A program made the position numbers and the translations under genes. This document shows, piece after piece, positions 25,092-34,100 of a DNA stretch of 64,000 bases; the stretch's first letter is position 1; every line of letters starts with the position of its first letter. Source of the stretch: Clostridia bacterium. GTDB lineage: Bacteria; Bacillota; Clostridia; Oscillospirales; CAG-272. The stretch covers positions 1 through 64,000 of the forward strand of contig JAFTIL010000098.1 of the NCBI GenBank assembly GCA_017456905.1, read 5' to 3'. The notes below the pieces were generated by a model, which was not told the origin of the DNA, ran no database searches, and worked only from the letters and a program-made list of their open reading frames with translations.

Positions 25092-26153
25092 ATGCATTCT
25101 AACTCTAAATCCGAAAGCTACGCCGCAGCAGGCGTGGACATTACCGCCGGCTACAAGGCGGTCGAGCTTATGAAAAAGCACATTGCCCGTACCAAAAACG
25201 AGGGATGTGTGGACGACGTGGGCGGCTTTGGCGGCTGCTTTGGCCTGAATATCGGCGGCATGGAGGATCCTGTCCTCGTGTCGGGTACCGACGGCTGCGG
25301 TACCAAGGTCAAGATGGCCATTCTCATGGACAAGCACGATACCATCGGCATTGACGCTGTGGCCATGTGTGTCAACGACATCATTTGCGTGGGCGCCAAG
25401 CCCCTGTTCTTCCTGGATTACATCGCCTGCGGGAAGAATATCCCCGAGAAGATCGCCGCCATCGTGGGCGGTGTGGCCGAGGGCTGTGTCCAGTCGGGTG
25501 CCGCTCTGATCGGCGGTGAGACCGCCGAGCATCCCGGCATGATGCCTGCGGAGGAGTACGACCTGGCCGGCTTCTCGGTGGGTATCGTGGACAAGAAGAA
25601 GATCATCGACAACACCACCATGAAGGCGGGTGACGTGGTCATCGCTCTGGCCTCCACGGGCGTTCACTCCAACGGCTTCTCCCTCTGCCGTAAGGTATTC
25701 GACATTGACAACAATCCTCCCTCCCTGTACGAGCCCTGCGAGGCTCTGGGCGGTAAGTCCATCGGAGAGACCCTTTTGACCCCTACCCGCATCTACGTGA
25801 GATCTGTGCTGGCACTCCTTGAAAAAATCAATGTCAAGGGTATTTCACACATCACGGGCGGCGGCTTCTACGAGAACATCCCGAGAAGCATTCCCGAAGG
25901 CCTGGGTGCCCGCGTCCGCCGTGCCGACGTAAAGGTACTGCCCATCTTCGATCTGATCGCCAAGACGGGTAACATTCCCGAGAGAGATATGTTCAACACC
26001 TACAACATGGGCGTTGGCATGAGCATCGTGGTGGCTCCCGAGGACGTGGAGACCGCTCTGGAGATCCTGCGCGCCAACGGTGAGGATGCTTACCTCATCG
26101 GTGAGATCGTCAACGCCGCCGAGCTTGGCGGCGAGCAGATCGAGATTATCTGA
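25092..26153 (+). CDS. purM: Phosphoribosylformylglycinamidine cyclo-ligase
   Basis: 353 residues; closes the imidazole ring to give AIR. The segments S-G-T-D-G-C-G-T-K-V, the G-G-E-T-A-E-H-P-G-M-M loop, S-T-G-V-H-S-N-G-F-S and I-T-G-G-G-F-Y-E-N-I-P-R are typical. The site AAAGGAA lies before ATG 25092. The formate-transporter-like gene begins five bases after the stop, so the two are translationally close. Confidence 0.93.
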   Translation: MHSNSKSESYAAAGVDITAGYKAVELMKKHIARTKNEGCVDDVGGFGGCFGLNIGGMEDPVLVSGTDGCGTKVKMAILMDKHDTIGIDAVAMCVNDIICVGAKPLFFLDYIACGKNIPEKIAAIVGGVAEGCVQSGAALIGGETAEHPGMMPAEEYDLAGFSVGIVDKKKIIDNTTMKAGDVVIALASTGVHSNGFSLCRKVFDIDNNPPSLYEPCEALGGKSIGETLLTPTRIYVRSVLALLEKINVKGISHITGGGFYENIPRSIPEGLGARVRRADVKVLPIFDLIAKTGNIPERDMFNTYNMGVGMSIVVAPEDVETALEILRANGEDAYLIGEIVNAAELGGEQIEII

Positions 26154-26157
26154 TGCC

Positions 26158-26793
26158 ATGAAAAAGATCATCTGGAATTTTGTCAACGGCCTGCTGGCCG
26201 GTATCATGATCGCTGTGGGAGGAACCGTGTTCCTCGCCTGCTTTGGCGACGGCTCTATGGTGAATAAGACCATCGGCGCTTTCTTCTTTTCTATTGCCTT
26301 GCTTTCTATCTGCTACAAAGGCTACTCCCTCTACACGGGCAAGATCGGCTTCATCCCCGAAAAGCACGACGGGGAAGCCTTCTCGGTTCTGCTCTGGGGA
26401 CTCTTGGGCAACCTCATTGCTACCGTGGTTTTGGGTTATGCTCTCCGCGCCGCCATCCCCGCCATTGGGGGCGTGGCTGAAACTCTTTGCACCGCCCGTC
26501 TGACCCAGGAATGGTGGCAGACCTTGATCCGCGGTATCTTCTGTGGTATCCTCATGTATATGGCGGTGAGCATCTACCGCGACAAAAAGACCATTTCGGG
26601 TATCCTGTTCTGCGTGCCTGTTTTCATCCTGGCGGGCTTTGAGCACTCGGTGGCCAATATGTTCTACTTCGGCGCGGCGGGGATGTTCTTCTCGGTTAAG
26701 TCCATCATCTATCTGGCCATCGTGGTGGCGGGCAATACCATCGGCGGTATGCTCATGCCCATCTTGGCTATGATCAAGCCGAAAGAAGCGTAA
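26158..26793 (+). CDS. Formate/nitrite transporter (FNT) family protein
   Basis: 211 residues, about six membrane segments. The family signature G-F-E-H-S-V-A-N-M-F-Y at about 160-170 and N-T-I-G-G-M near the C-terminus identify the FocA/NirC pentameric channel family; it is short for the family. It starts five bases after purM and ends 12 bases before purN, inside the purine cluster. Formate feeds 10-formyl-THF through the fhs gene at 35191, and purN plus the AICAR transformylase use that cofactor. Formate transport is therefore the best guess; direction and specificity are inferred. Confidence 0.82.
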   Translation: MKKIIWNFVNGLLAGIMIAVGGTVFLACFGDGSMVNKTIGAFFFSIALLSICYKGYSLYTGKIGFIPEKHDGEAFSVLLWGLLGNLIATVVLGYALRAAIPAIGGVAETLCTARLTQEWWQTLIRGIFCGILMYMAVSIYRDKKTISGILFCVPVFILAGFEHSVANMFYFGAAGMFFSVKSIIYLAIVVAGNTIGGMLMPILAMIKPKEA

Positions 26794-26805
26794 GGAGGGA
26801 ATCAT

Positions 26806-27441
26806 ATGGCACAGCAAAAGAAAATCGCCGTCCTCGTCTCGGGCGGCGGCACCAACCTCCAGGCCCTCATCGACGCGCAGGGCAGGGGAGAACTGGGTAA
26901 CGGGAAAATCACCCTGGTGATCGCCTCCAAGCCCGGTGTATATGCCCTTGAACGGGCGGCCAACGCGGGCATTGAAGGTCGTGTGCTGGCACGGAAGGAC
27001 TTCGACAGCATCGCCGCCTATTCCAAGGCTTTAGCGGATGAAATGACCGCCGCGGGCATCGACCTCGTGGTGCTGGCTGGCTTTCTCACCATCATCGACG
27101 AGCAGGTTTACGAGGCTTTCCCCAACAAGATCATCAACGTCCACCCCGCCCTCATCCCTTCCTTCTGCGGTAAGGGCTTCTACGGGCTCCACGTCCACGA
27201 GGCGGCTCTGGAGAAGGGTGTAAAGGTTTCGGGCGCGACCGTCCACATCGTTACCCCCGAGTGCGACGCGGGCCCCATCATCCTGCAAAAGGCCGTGGCG
27301 GTCAAGCAGGACGACACCCCCGAGGTCCTGCAACGCCGCATCATGGAGGAGGCCGAGTGGAAGATCCTCCCCGAGGCGGTGAAATTGTTCTGTGAGGATA
27401 GAATCACGGTTGAGGACAATCGGGTGTTCATTCGGGAATAA
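26806..27441 (+). CDS. purN: Phosphoribosylglycinamide formyltransferase
   Basis: 211 residues; moves a formyl group from 10-formyl-THF to GAR. Motifs V-L-V-S-G-G-G-T-N-L-Q-A, L-A-G-F-L, N-V-H-P-A-L-I-P-S-F and T-V-H-I-V-T-P-E-C-D-A-G-P-I contain the catalytic Asn/His/Asp set. The site AAGGAGG precedes ATG 26806. Confidence 0.94.
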   Translation: MAQQKKIAVLVSGGGTNLQALIDAQGRGELGNGKITLVIASKPGVYALERAANAGIEGRVLARKDFDSIAAYSKALADEMTAAGIDLVVLAGFLTIIDEQVYEAFPNKIINVHPALIPSFCGKGFYGLHVHEAALEKGVKVSGATVHIVTPECDAGPIILQKAVAVKQDDTPEVLQRRIMEEAEWKILPEAVKLFCEDRITVEDNRVFIRE

Positions 27442-27449
27442 GACGTAAC

Positions 27450-27525
27450 CCGTAGGGGCGGATTCCATATCCGCCCGTTTACCCACAGCCGTATCGGGCG
27501 GGCGCATATGGAATGCGCCCCTACG
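27450..27525. repeat. Palindromic intergenic repeat after purN (family A variant)
   Basis: Left unit CGTAGGGGCGGATTCCATATCCGCC and right unit GGCGCATATGGAATGCGCCCCTACG form nested hairpins with CGTAGGGGCG ends, the same design as the copy after purE but with a different core. A shorter relative (GTAGGGACCGGCGTCCC) lies at 28286-28316 after purO. Confidence 0.75.
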
Positions 27526-27560
27526 ACATTTTCTGTAAATAAAAAATAAGGAGCATAAAC

Positions 27561-28280
27561 ATGAAGGTCAATACCATTGCAAACGAGCTGAACTCCCTGG
27601 CCTACCACGGCCGCGGCATCATCATCGGTAAGTCCGCAGACGGCAAGAAGGCTGTCACCGCCTACTTCATCATGGGACGCAGCGTCAACAGCCGCAACCG
27701 CGTGTTCGTGGCCGAGGGCGACGCCATGCGTACCAAGGCTTTTGATGAGTCCAAGATGGTGGATCCCCACCTCATCATTTACTACCCCGTCCGTGTGCTG
27801 GGCAACAAGACCATCGTCACCAACGGCGACCAGACCGACACCATCTATGATCTCATGGATAAGCAGATGACCTTCGAGCAGGCTCTCCGCACCCGTGAGT
27901 TCGAGGACGATAAGCCCAATTTCACCCCCCGCATCTCAGGCATCATCCGCCGCGAGGGAGACTGTGACATGAACTTCGCCATGTCCATCCTCAAGAGCGC
28001 CGAGGGAGACGATTCCTCCTGCGAGCGTTTCACCTACGCTTACTCCAACCCCCTCTGCGGCCGCGCCAAGTTCATCCACACCTACAACGGTGACGGCAAC
28101 CCCCTGCCTTCCTTTGAGGGTGAGCCCAAGACGCTGGAGCTGCCCGACGTGGATATCGACACCCTGACCGATCTGATCTGGACGAATCTGAACGAGGACA
28201 ACAAAGTGTCCCTGTTCGTCCGATACATCGACTTGGCTACGGGAGAGGCCGAGACCAGGATCGTCAACAAGAATCAGTAA
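27561..28280 (+). CDS. purO: IMP cyclohydrolase, archaeal PurO type
   Basis: 239 residues; closes the second ring of IMP from FAICAR. The N-terminal pattern G-R-G-I-I-I-G-K-S-x-D-G-K-K-A-V-x-A-Y and S-V-N-S-R-N-R-V-F is that of PurO, unrelated to the cyclohydrolase half of ordinary bacterial PurH. The neighbouring gene supplies the transformylase step, so the two replace bifunctional PurH. The site AAGGAG lies before ATG 27561. Confidence 0.85.
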   Translation: MKVNTIANELNSLAYHGRGIIIGKSADGKKAVTAYFIMGRSVNSRNRVFVAEGDAMRTKAFDESKMVDPHLIIYYPVRVLGNKTIVTNGDQTDTIYDLMDKQMTFEQALRTREFEDDKPNFTPRISGIIRREGDCDMNFAMSILKSAEGDDSSCERFTYAYSNPLCGRAKFIHTYNGDGNPLPSFEGEPKTLELPDVDIDTLTDLIWTNLNEDNKVSLFVRYIDLATGEAETRIVNKNQ

Positions 28281-28352
28281 TTTCTGTAGGGACCGGCGTC
28301 CCCGACGGTCCGTGATCCCCAAACATTGATTGAATAGTAAGGAGATAAAACC

Positions 28353-29537
28353 ATGAAAGAATTCGAACTGAAATACGGCTGTAACCCCAACCAGAAGCCC
28401 TCCAAGATCTATATGCACGACGGGTCCGAGCTGCCCATCGAGATCCTCTGCGGCCGCCCCGGCTACATCAACTTCCTGGACGCGTTCAACTCCTGGCAGC
28501 TGGTCAAGGAGCTGAAGGCCGCCCTGGGTCTGCCCGCCGTCACCTCCTTCAAGCACGTCTCCCCCACCTCCGCCGCCGTGGGCATCCCCCTGTCCGAGAC
28601 CCTGAAGAAGGCTTGCTTCGTGGACGATATCCCCGGCCTGGACGAGTCCCCTCTGGCTTGCGCCTACGCCCGCGCCCGCGGCACCGACAGAATGTGCTCC
28701 TTCGGTGACTGGGTGGCCCTCTCCGACGTCTGCGACGTCACCACTGCCCTCATGATCAAGCGTGAGGTCTCGGACGGCATCATCGCCCCCGGTTACGAGC
28801 CCGAGGCTCTGGAGATCCTCAAGTCCAAGCGCAAGGGCAACTACAACATTGTCAAGATCGACCCCGACTTCGTGCCCGATCCCATCGAGCGCAAGCAGGT
28901 CTATGGCATCACCTTTGAGCAGGGAAGAAACAACTTTGAGATCAACCGCGAGCTGCTCTCCAATATCGTCACCGCCAACAAGGATATGCCCGAGTCCGCC
29001 ATCCGCGATCTGATCGTGGCGCTGATCACCCTGAAGTACACCCAGTCCAACTCGGTCTGCTTCGCTGTGGATGGTCAGGCCATCGGCGTGGGCGCAGGTC
29101 AGCAGTCCCGCGTGCATTGCACTCGTCTCGCCGGCGGCAAGGCCGACACCTGGTTCCTCCGCCAGCACGAGAAGGTGCTGAACCTGCCCTTCAAGGACAC
29201 TCTGGGTCGCCCCGACCGTGACAACGTCATTGACGGCTACATCAACCAGAACGAGGAGGACGTGACCGCTGACGGCAACTGGCAGAAGTACTTCACCACC
29301 CAGCCCGCGCCCTTCACCCGTGAGGAGCAGAGAGCCTATCTCGACACCATCGACGGCGTGGCCCTGGGCTCGGATGCTTTCTTCCCCTTCAGCGACAACA
29401 TCGAGCGCGCCAAGAAGTCGGGCGTCAAGTACATCGCCGAGCCCGGCGGCTCTATCCGCGACGATCTCGTCATCGAGTGCTGCGACAAGTACGGCATGGC
29501 TATGGCGTTCACGGGCATGAGACTGTTCCATCACTAA
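28353..29537 (+). CDS. purH: Stand-alone AICAR transformylase (ATIC-like)
   Basis: 394 residues; formylates AICAR with 10-formyl-THF. It lacks the MGS-type cyclohydrolase half of PurH. The sequence runs F-K-H-V-S-P-x-S-A-A-V-G-I-P-L-S, A-Y-A-R-A-R-G-T-D-R-M, S-D-G-I-I-A-P-G-Y-E, K-Y-T-Q-S-N-S-V-C, G-A-G-Q-Q-S-R-V-H-C-T-R-L-A-G and ends R-L-F-H-H. From memory this is closer to the C-terminal domain of animal ATIC than to E. coli PurH (K-H-A-N-P-C-G). Lys and His of the K-H pair are catalytic. The symbol purH is used for the activity; purV is sometimes used for such forms. The site AAGGAG lies before ATG 28353. Confidence 0.9.
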   Translation: MKEFELKYGCNPNQKPSKIYMHDGSELPIEILCGRPGYINFLDAFNSWQLVKELKAALGLPAVTSFKHVSPTSAAVGIPLSETLKKACFVDDIPGLDESPLACAYARARGTDRMCSFGDWVALSDVCDVTTALMIKREVSDGIIAPGYEPEALEILKSKRKGNYNIVKIDPDFVPDPIERKQVYGITFEQGRNNFEINRELLSNIVTANKDMPESAIRDLIVALITLKYTQSNSVCFAVDGQAIGVGAGQQSRVHCTRLAGGKADTWFLRQHEKVLNLPFKDTLGRPDRDNVIDGYINQNEEDVTADGNWQKYFTTQPAPFTREEQRAYLDTIDGVALGSDAFFPFSDNIERAKKSGVKYIAEPGGSIRDDLVIECCDKYGMAMAFTGMRLFHH

Positions 29538-29539
29538 GG

Positions 29540-29733
29540 AGTACGGGGAGTACGCAAGGGGCGTTGCCCCTTGACCCCACCAAAGAACCTTTTTGAAAAA
29601 AGGTTCTTTGGAATCTCCCAAAACTTTTATTACATAATTGCTTTTCTCTTTTTGAAAGTTCTTTGAAATCCAAAAGCTTTCTTTCAAGAAAGTTTTTGGT
29701 GGGGTTTGGGGCAACGCCCCAAATAAAGGAGAT
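29540..29733. repeat. Double-hairpin repeat between AICAR transformylase and purD (family B)
   Basis: Starts with a duplicated GGAGTACG, then AAGGGGCGTTGCCCCTTG (hairpin), CCAAAGAACCTTTTT-GAAAAAAGGTTCTTTGG (hairpin), A/T-rich middle, CTTTCTTTCAAGAAAG (hairpin) and GGGGCAACGCCCC (hairpin). The left and right GGGGCGTTGCCCC-type hairpins make the whole element an inverted repeat. Confidence 0.78.
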
Positions 29734-29739
29734 AATACT

Positions 29740-31011
29740 ATGAACATTCTGGTTATTGGTAGCGGCGGCCGTGAGCACGCCGTGATCAAATCCATCAAGA
29801 AAAATCCCGCTGTGGAGACCATCTACTGCCTCCCCGGTAACGGCGGTATCGCCGCCGACGCGACCTGCGTGAATATCGGCGCGAAGGACATTGACGGCAT
29901 CGTGGGGTTCGCCGCCGAGAATAAGATCGACTACGCTATCGTCACCCCCGACGATCCGCTGGTGTTGGGTTGCGTGGACGCCCTGACCGCCGTCGGCATC
30001 CCCTGCTTCGGTCCCGACAAAAAGGCGGCTATCATCGAGGGAAGTAAAGCCTTCTCCAAGGATCTCATGAAGAAGTACGGCATCCCCACCGCCGCCTACG
30101 AGATTTTCGACGATATGGACAAGGCCATCGCCTACCTGCAGGACAAGGATATGCCCATCGTCATCAAGGCCGACGGTCTTGCGCTGGGTAAGGGCGTCAT
30201 CATCGCCCAGAACCTCGCCGAGGCCGAGGAGGCCGTTCGCTCTATGATGGCGGACAAGGTCTTCGGCGCCAGCGGAGACCACGTGGTCATTGAGGAGTTC
30301 CTCACGGGCCCCGAGGTGTCTGTGTTGGCCTTCACCGACGGAAAGACCCTCATTCCTATGGTGTCCTCTATGGACCACAAGCGGGCCCATGATAACGACG
30401 AGGGCCTGAACACGGGCGGTATGGGTACCGTCGCTCCCAACCCCTACTACACCGCCGATATCGCAAGCATTTGCATGGAGACCATCTTCCTCCCCACCAT
30501 GCATGCCATGAACGCCGAGGGACGCACCTTCAAGGGTTGTCTCTACTTCGGTCTCATGCTTACCCCCAAGGGACCCAAGGTCATCGAGTACAACTGCCGC
30601 TTCGGCGATCCCGAGACCCAGGTGGTGCTTCCTCTGCTGGAGTCCGATCTGCTGACGGTCATGCAGGCCGTTACCAACGAGACATTGGCTGATGTGGAGG
30701 TGAAGTTCGCCGCCGATAAGTCGGCCTGCTGTGTCATCATGGCATCTGCGGGCTACCCCCAGAGCTATGAGAAGGGCTACGAGATCACCATCCCCGCCGA
30801 GGTGGCCGACAGCGTCTATGTGGCCGGTGCCGCCATCAAGGACGGCAAATTGGTCAACAGCGGAGGCCGTGTGCTGGGCGTGACCTCGGTGGCGGATACT
30901 CTGCCCGAGGCCATCGCCGCTTCTTACGCCAAGGTAGAAAAGATCCATTTTGACAACGCGTTCTGCCGTAAGGATATCGGTCAGCGCGCCCTCAAGGCAA
31001 TGAAGGAATAA
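29740..31011 (+). CDS. purD: Phosphoribosylamine-glycine ligase
   Basis: 423 residues, ATP-grasp enzyme making GAR. Starts N-I-L-V-I-G-S-G-G-R-E-H-A. ATP-grasp elements I-K-A-D-G-L-A-L-G-K-G-V and E-E-F-L-T-G-P-E-V-S are present, then N-T-G-G-M-G-T-V-A-P and N-C-R-F-G-D-P-E-T-Q. The site AAAGGAG precedes ATG 29740, right after repeat DNA. Confidence 0.95.
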   Translation: MNILVIGSGGREHAVIKSIKKNPAVETIYCLPGNGGIAADATCVNIGAKDIDGIVGFAAENKIDYAIVTPDDPLVLGCVDALTAVGIPCFGPDKKAAIIEGSKAFSKDLMKKYGIPTAAYEIFDDMDKAIAYLQDKDMPIVIKADGLALGKGVIIAQNLAEAEEAVRSMMADKVFGASGDHVVIEEFLTGPEVSVLAFTDGKTLIPMVSSMDHKRAHDNDEGLNTGGMGTVAPNPYYTADIASICMETIFLPTMHAMNAEGRTFKGCLYFGLMLTPKGPKVIEYNCRFGDPETQVVLPLLESDLLTVMQAVTNETLADVEVKFAADKSACCVIMASAGYPQSYEKGYEITIPAEVADSVYVAGAAIKDGKLVNSGGRVLGVTSVADTLPEAIAASYAKVEKIHFDNAFCRKDIGQRALKAMKE

Positions 31012-31012
31012 C

Positions 31013-31131
31013 GCCCTCTCACCCGCCTGTGGCGGGAGCTCCCCCATAGGGGGAGCCTTTGCCCACCAGCCTCTCCCTATGGGAGAGGTGTCACGGCCTG
31101 TTGCCGTGACGGAGAGGGAAAATTTCTTTCC
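31013..31131. repeat. Intergenic structured repeat between purD and purL (family C)
   Basis: Four hairpins in a row: CCCGCC-TGT-GGCGGG, GCTCCCCC-ATA-GGGGGAGC, CCTCTCCC-TAT-GGGAGAGG and GTCACGGC-CTGTT-GCCGTGAC, then GGAGAGGG. CCCCCATAGGGGGAG and CTCCCTATGGGAG resemble each other. The design differs from families A and B. No open frame of note. Confidence 0.7.
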
Positions 31132-31164
31132 CCCGAATCATGACGAAAGGAACATAAAACTGTT

Positions 31165-34100
31165 ATGGTTTATCGCATATTTGTTGAAAAGAAGCCCGCC
31201 CTTGCCCATGAGGCAAACGGCCTTTTGAATGAACTGAAGAACCTCGTCGGCATCACCGCTCTGCAATCGGTGCGTGTCCTCAACCGCTACGACGTGGAGA
31301 ACATCGACGAGGCTCTCTTTAACCAGGCTGTCCGCACCGTTTTCTCCGAGCCTCAGCTGGACACCGTCACCGACACCCTGACCTACGCCGAGGGTGCCGC
31401 CGTGTTCGCCGTGGAGCCTCTGCCCGGTCAGTTCGACCAAAGAGCTGACTCCGCCGCCCAGTGCATCCAGCTTCAGAGTCAGGGCGACCGCCCCACCGTC
31501 CGCTCCGCCAAGGTCTATGTTCTCGGCGGCGAGCTGACCGAGGCCGACCTTGTCGCCATCAAGAAGTACGTTATCAACGCCGTGGAGAGCCGTGAGGCCT
31601 CCATGGACAAGCCCGACACTTTAGCCATCGAGTATGCCATTCCCGAGACCGTCGCTACCGTGGAGGGATTCATTTCCCTTGATGTAGAAGGACTTTCCGC
31701 TCTGTTGGATTCCCTCGGTCTCGCTATGGATCTGGACGATCTTACCTTCCTCCAGGCCTACTTCCGCGACGAGGAAAAGAGAGATCCCACCATTACCGAG
31801 ATCCGCGTGGTGGACACCTACTGGTCTGACCACTGCCGTCACACCACCTTCTCCACCCACATCGACAACGTGGTGATCGACGATCCCGCCGTGGCCGACG
31901 CTTACGAGCGTTACCTGGCCGCCCACGTGGAGGTCTACGGCGAGGAGAAGGCCGCCAAGAGACCCCAGACCCTCATGGACATCGCAACCATTGCTACTAA
32001 GGTGCTGAAAAAGAGAGGTCTGCTCCCCGAGCTGGACGAAAGTGAGGAGATCAACGCCTGCTCCATCCACGTCACCGCCGAGATCAACGGCGAGCCCCAG
32101 GACTGGCTCTTGATGTTCAAGAACGAGACCCACAACCATCCCACCGAGATCGAGCCCTTCGGCGGCGCGGCCACCTGTATCGGCGGCTGTATCCGTGATC
32201 CTTTGTCGGGCCGCGCCTACGTCCATCAGGCCATGCGCGTGACGGGTGGCGGCGATCCCCGCAAGACTTTGGCCGAGACCCTCCCCGGTAAGCTCCCCCA
32301 GCGCAAGCTGGCGCAGACTGCCGCCGCAGGCTACTCCTCTTACGGTAACCAAATCGGCCTTGCTACGGGGCACGTGGCCGAGGTCTACCACGACGGCTAC
32401 GTAGCCAAGAGATTGGAATGCGGTGCCGTGGTGGCCGCCGCTCCTGCCTACAACGTCCGCCGCGAGTGCCCCGAGGCAGGGGATATCGTTATCCTGTTGG
32501 GTGGCCGCACCGGCCGTGACGGTATCGGCGGCGCAACCGGCTCCTCCAAGTCCCACAACATGAAGTCTCTGACCACCATGGCCTCCGAGGTACAGAAGGG
32601 TAACGCCCCCGAGGAACGCAAGATCCAGAGACTTTTCAGAAATCCCGAAGTCACTCGCCTCATCAAGCGTTGTAATGACTTTGGTGCAGGCGGTGTTTCT
32701 GTCGCCATCGGTGAATTGGCCGACGGTCTCACCATCGATCTGGACGCTGTTCGTAAGAAATACGACGGTCTGGACGGCACCGAGTTGGCCATTTCCGAGT
32801 CCCAGGAGCGTATGGCCGTTGTGGTGGCTCCTGAGGATGCTGATAAGTTTATCGAATATGCCCAAAGCGAGAATTTGGAGGCCTACCGCGTGGCTGTTGT
32901 CACCGAGGAAGCCCGTATGGTCATGTCCTGGAAGGGCCAGACGATTGCCAACCTTTCCCGTGCCTTCCTCAACACCAACGGTGCCGACAAGCACACCGAG
33001 GTGGAAGTTTCTGAAAAGGATCTGTCTGCTTTCTCCAAGCCCCTTTATAAAGATCTCCGCGACATGGCGGCCGACCTCAAGACTGCCTCCCGCCGCGGCC
33101 TCGTGGAACGCTTCGACGGCTCCATCGGCGCAGGCTCGGTGCTCATGCCCTTCGGCGGCAAGACCCAGAAGACCCCCGCCCAATCCATGGCGGCTCTCCT
33201 GCCCACCCTGCCCGGTCAGTCTACCGACCAGGCCAGCGTGATGTCTTGGGGACTGGATCCCGACGCCATGTGCATTGATCCTTATTGCGGCGCTCATGCC
33301 GCTGTCTATAACTCTATGGCCAAGCTGGTGGCCGCAGGTGCAGACTACAAGCTGGCTTACCTGACCCTGCAGGAGTTCTTTGAAAAGCTCAAGAACGAGC
33401 CTGCTCGTTGGGGAAAGCCCTTCGCCGCCCTGCTGGGTGCCATGGATGCCCAGATCGAGCTGGGCGCCGCCGCCATCGGCGGTAAAGACTCTATGTCGGG
33501 TACCTTCCTGGATAAGGATGTGCCCCCCACCCTCATTTCCTTTGCCATCGCGCCCATCAAGGCAAGCGAGGTCATTTCTCCCGAGTTCAAGGAGGCAGGT
33601 CACCCCGTGTACCTGTTCGCTCCCGTGGACGAGACCGCCGAGTCTGTCAAGGCCACTTGGGAGACCTTCCATACCCTCTGCGGGGAAGGGAAGGTCAAGG
33701 CCGCTTGGGCCGTGGAGAACGGTCTGGGTGAGGCCGTCATGAAGATGGCCTTCGGTAACGAGATCGGCTTCAAGGCCACCGCCAAGCTGAACGCGGGCGA
33801 CTGGTACCTGCCCTTCTACGGTTACATCGTGGCCGAGCTGACCGAGGATGTGAAGTGCCGTGGCACCCTCAAGCTGGGTATGACCACCGCCGATCCCGTC
33901 ATTGATCTGGGTAAAGACAAGGCTACCATCGCCGATCTGCTGACCCTCAACGAGGCTACGCTGGAGGGTGTCTACCCCACCACCGCACCCGCTACGGGCG
34001 AGCTTCCCGTGTTCGCTTACAACGGCGGATGCAACGCCGCTCCCGCGGTGAAATGCGCCCGTCCCAAGGCGCTGATTCCCGTGTTCCCCGGCACCAACTG

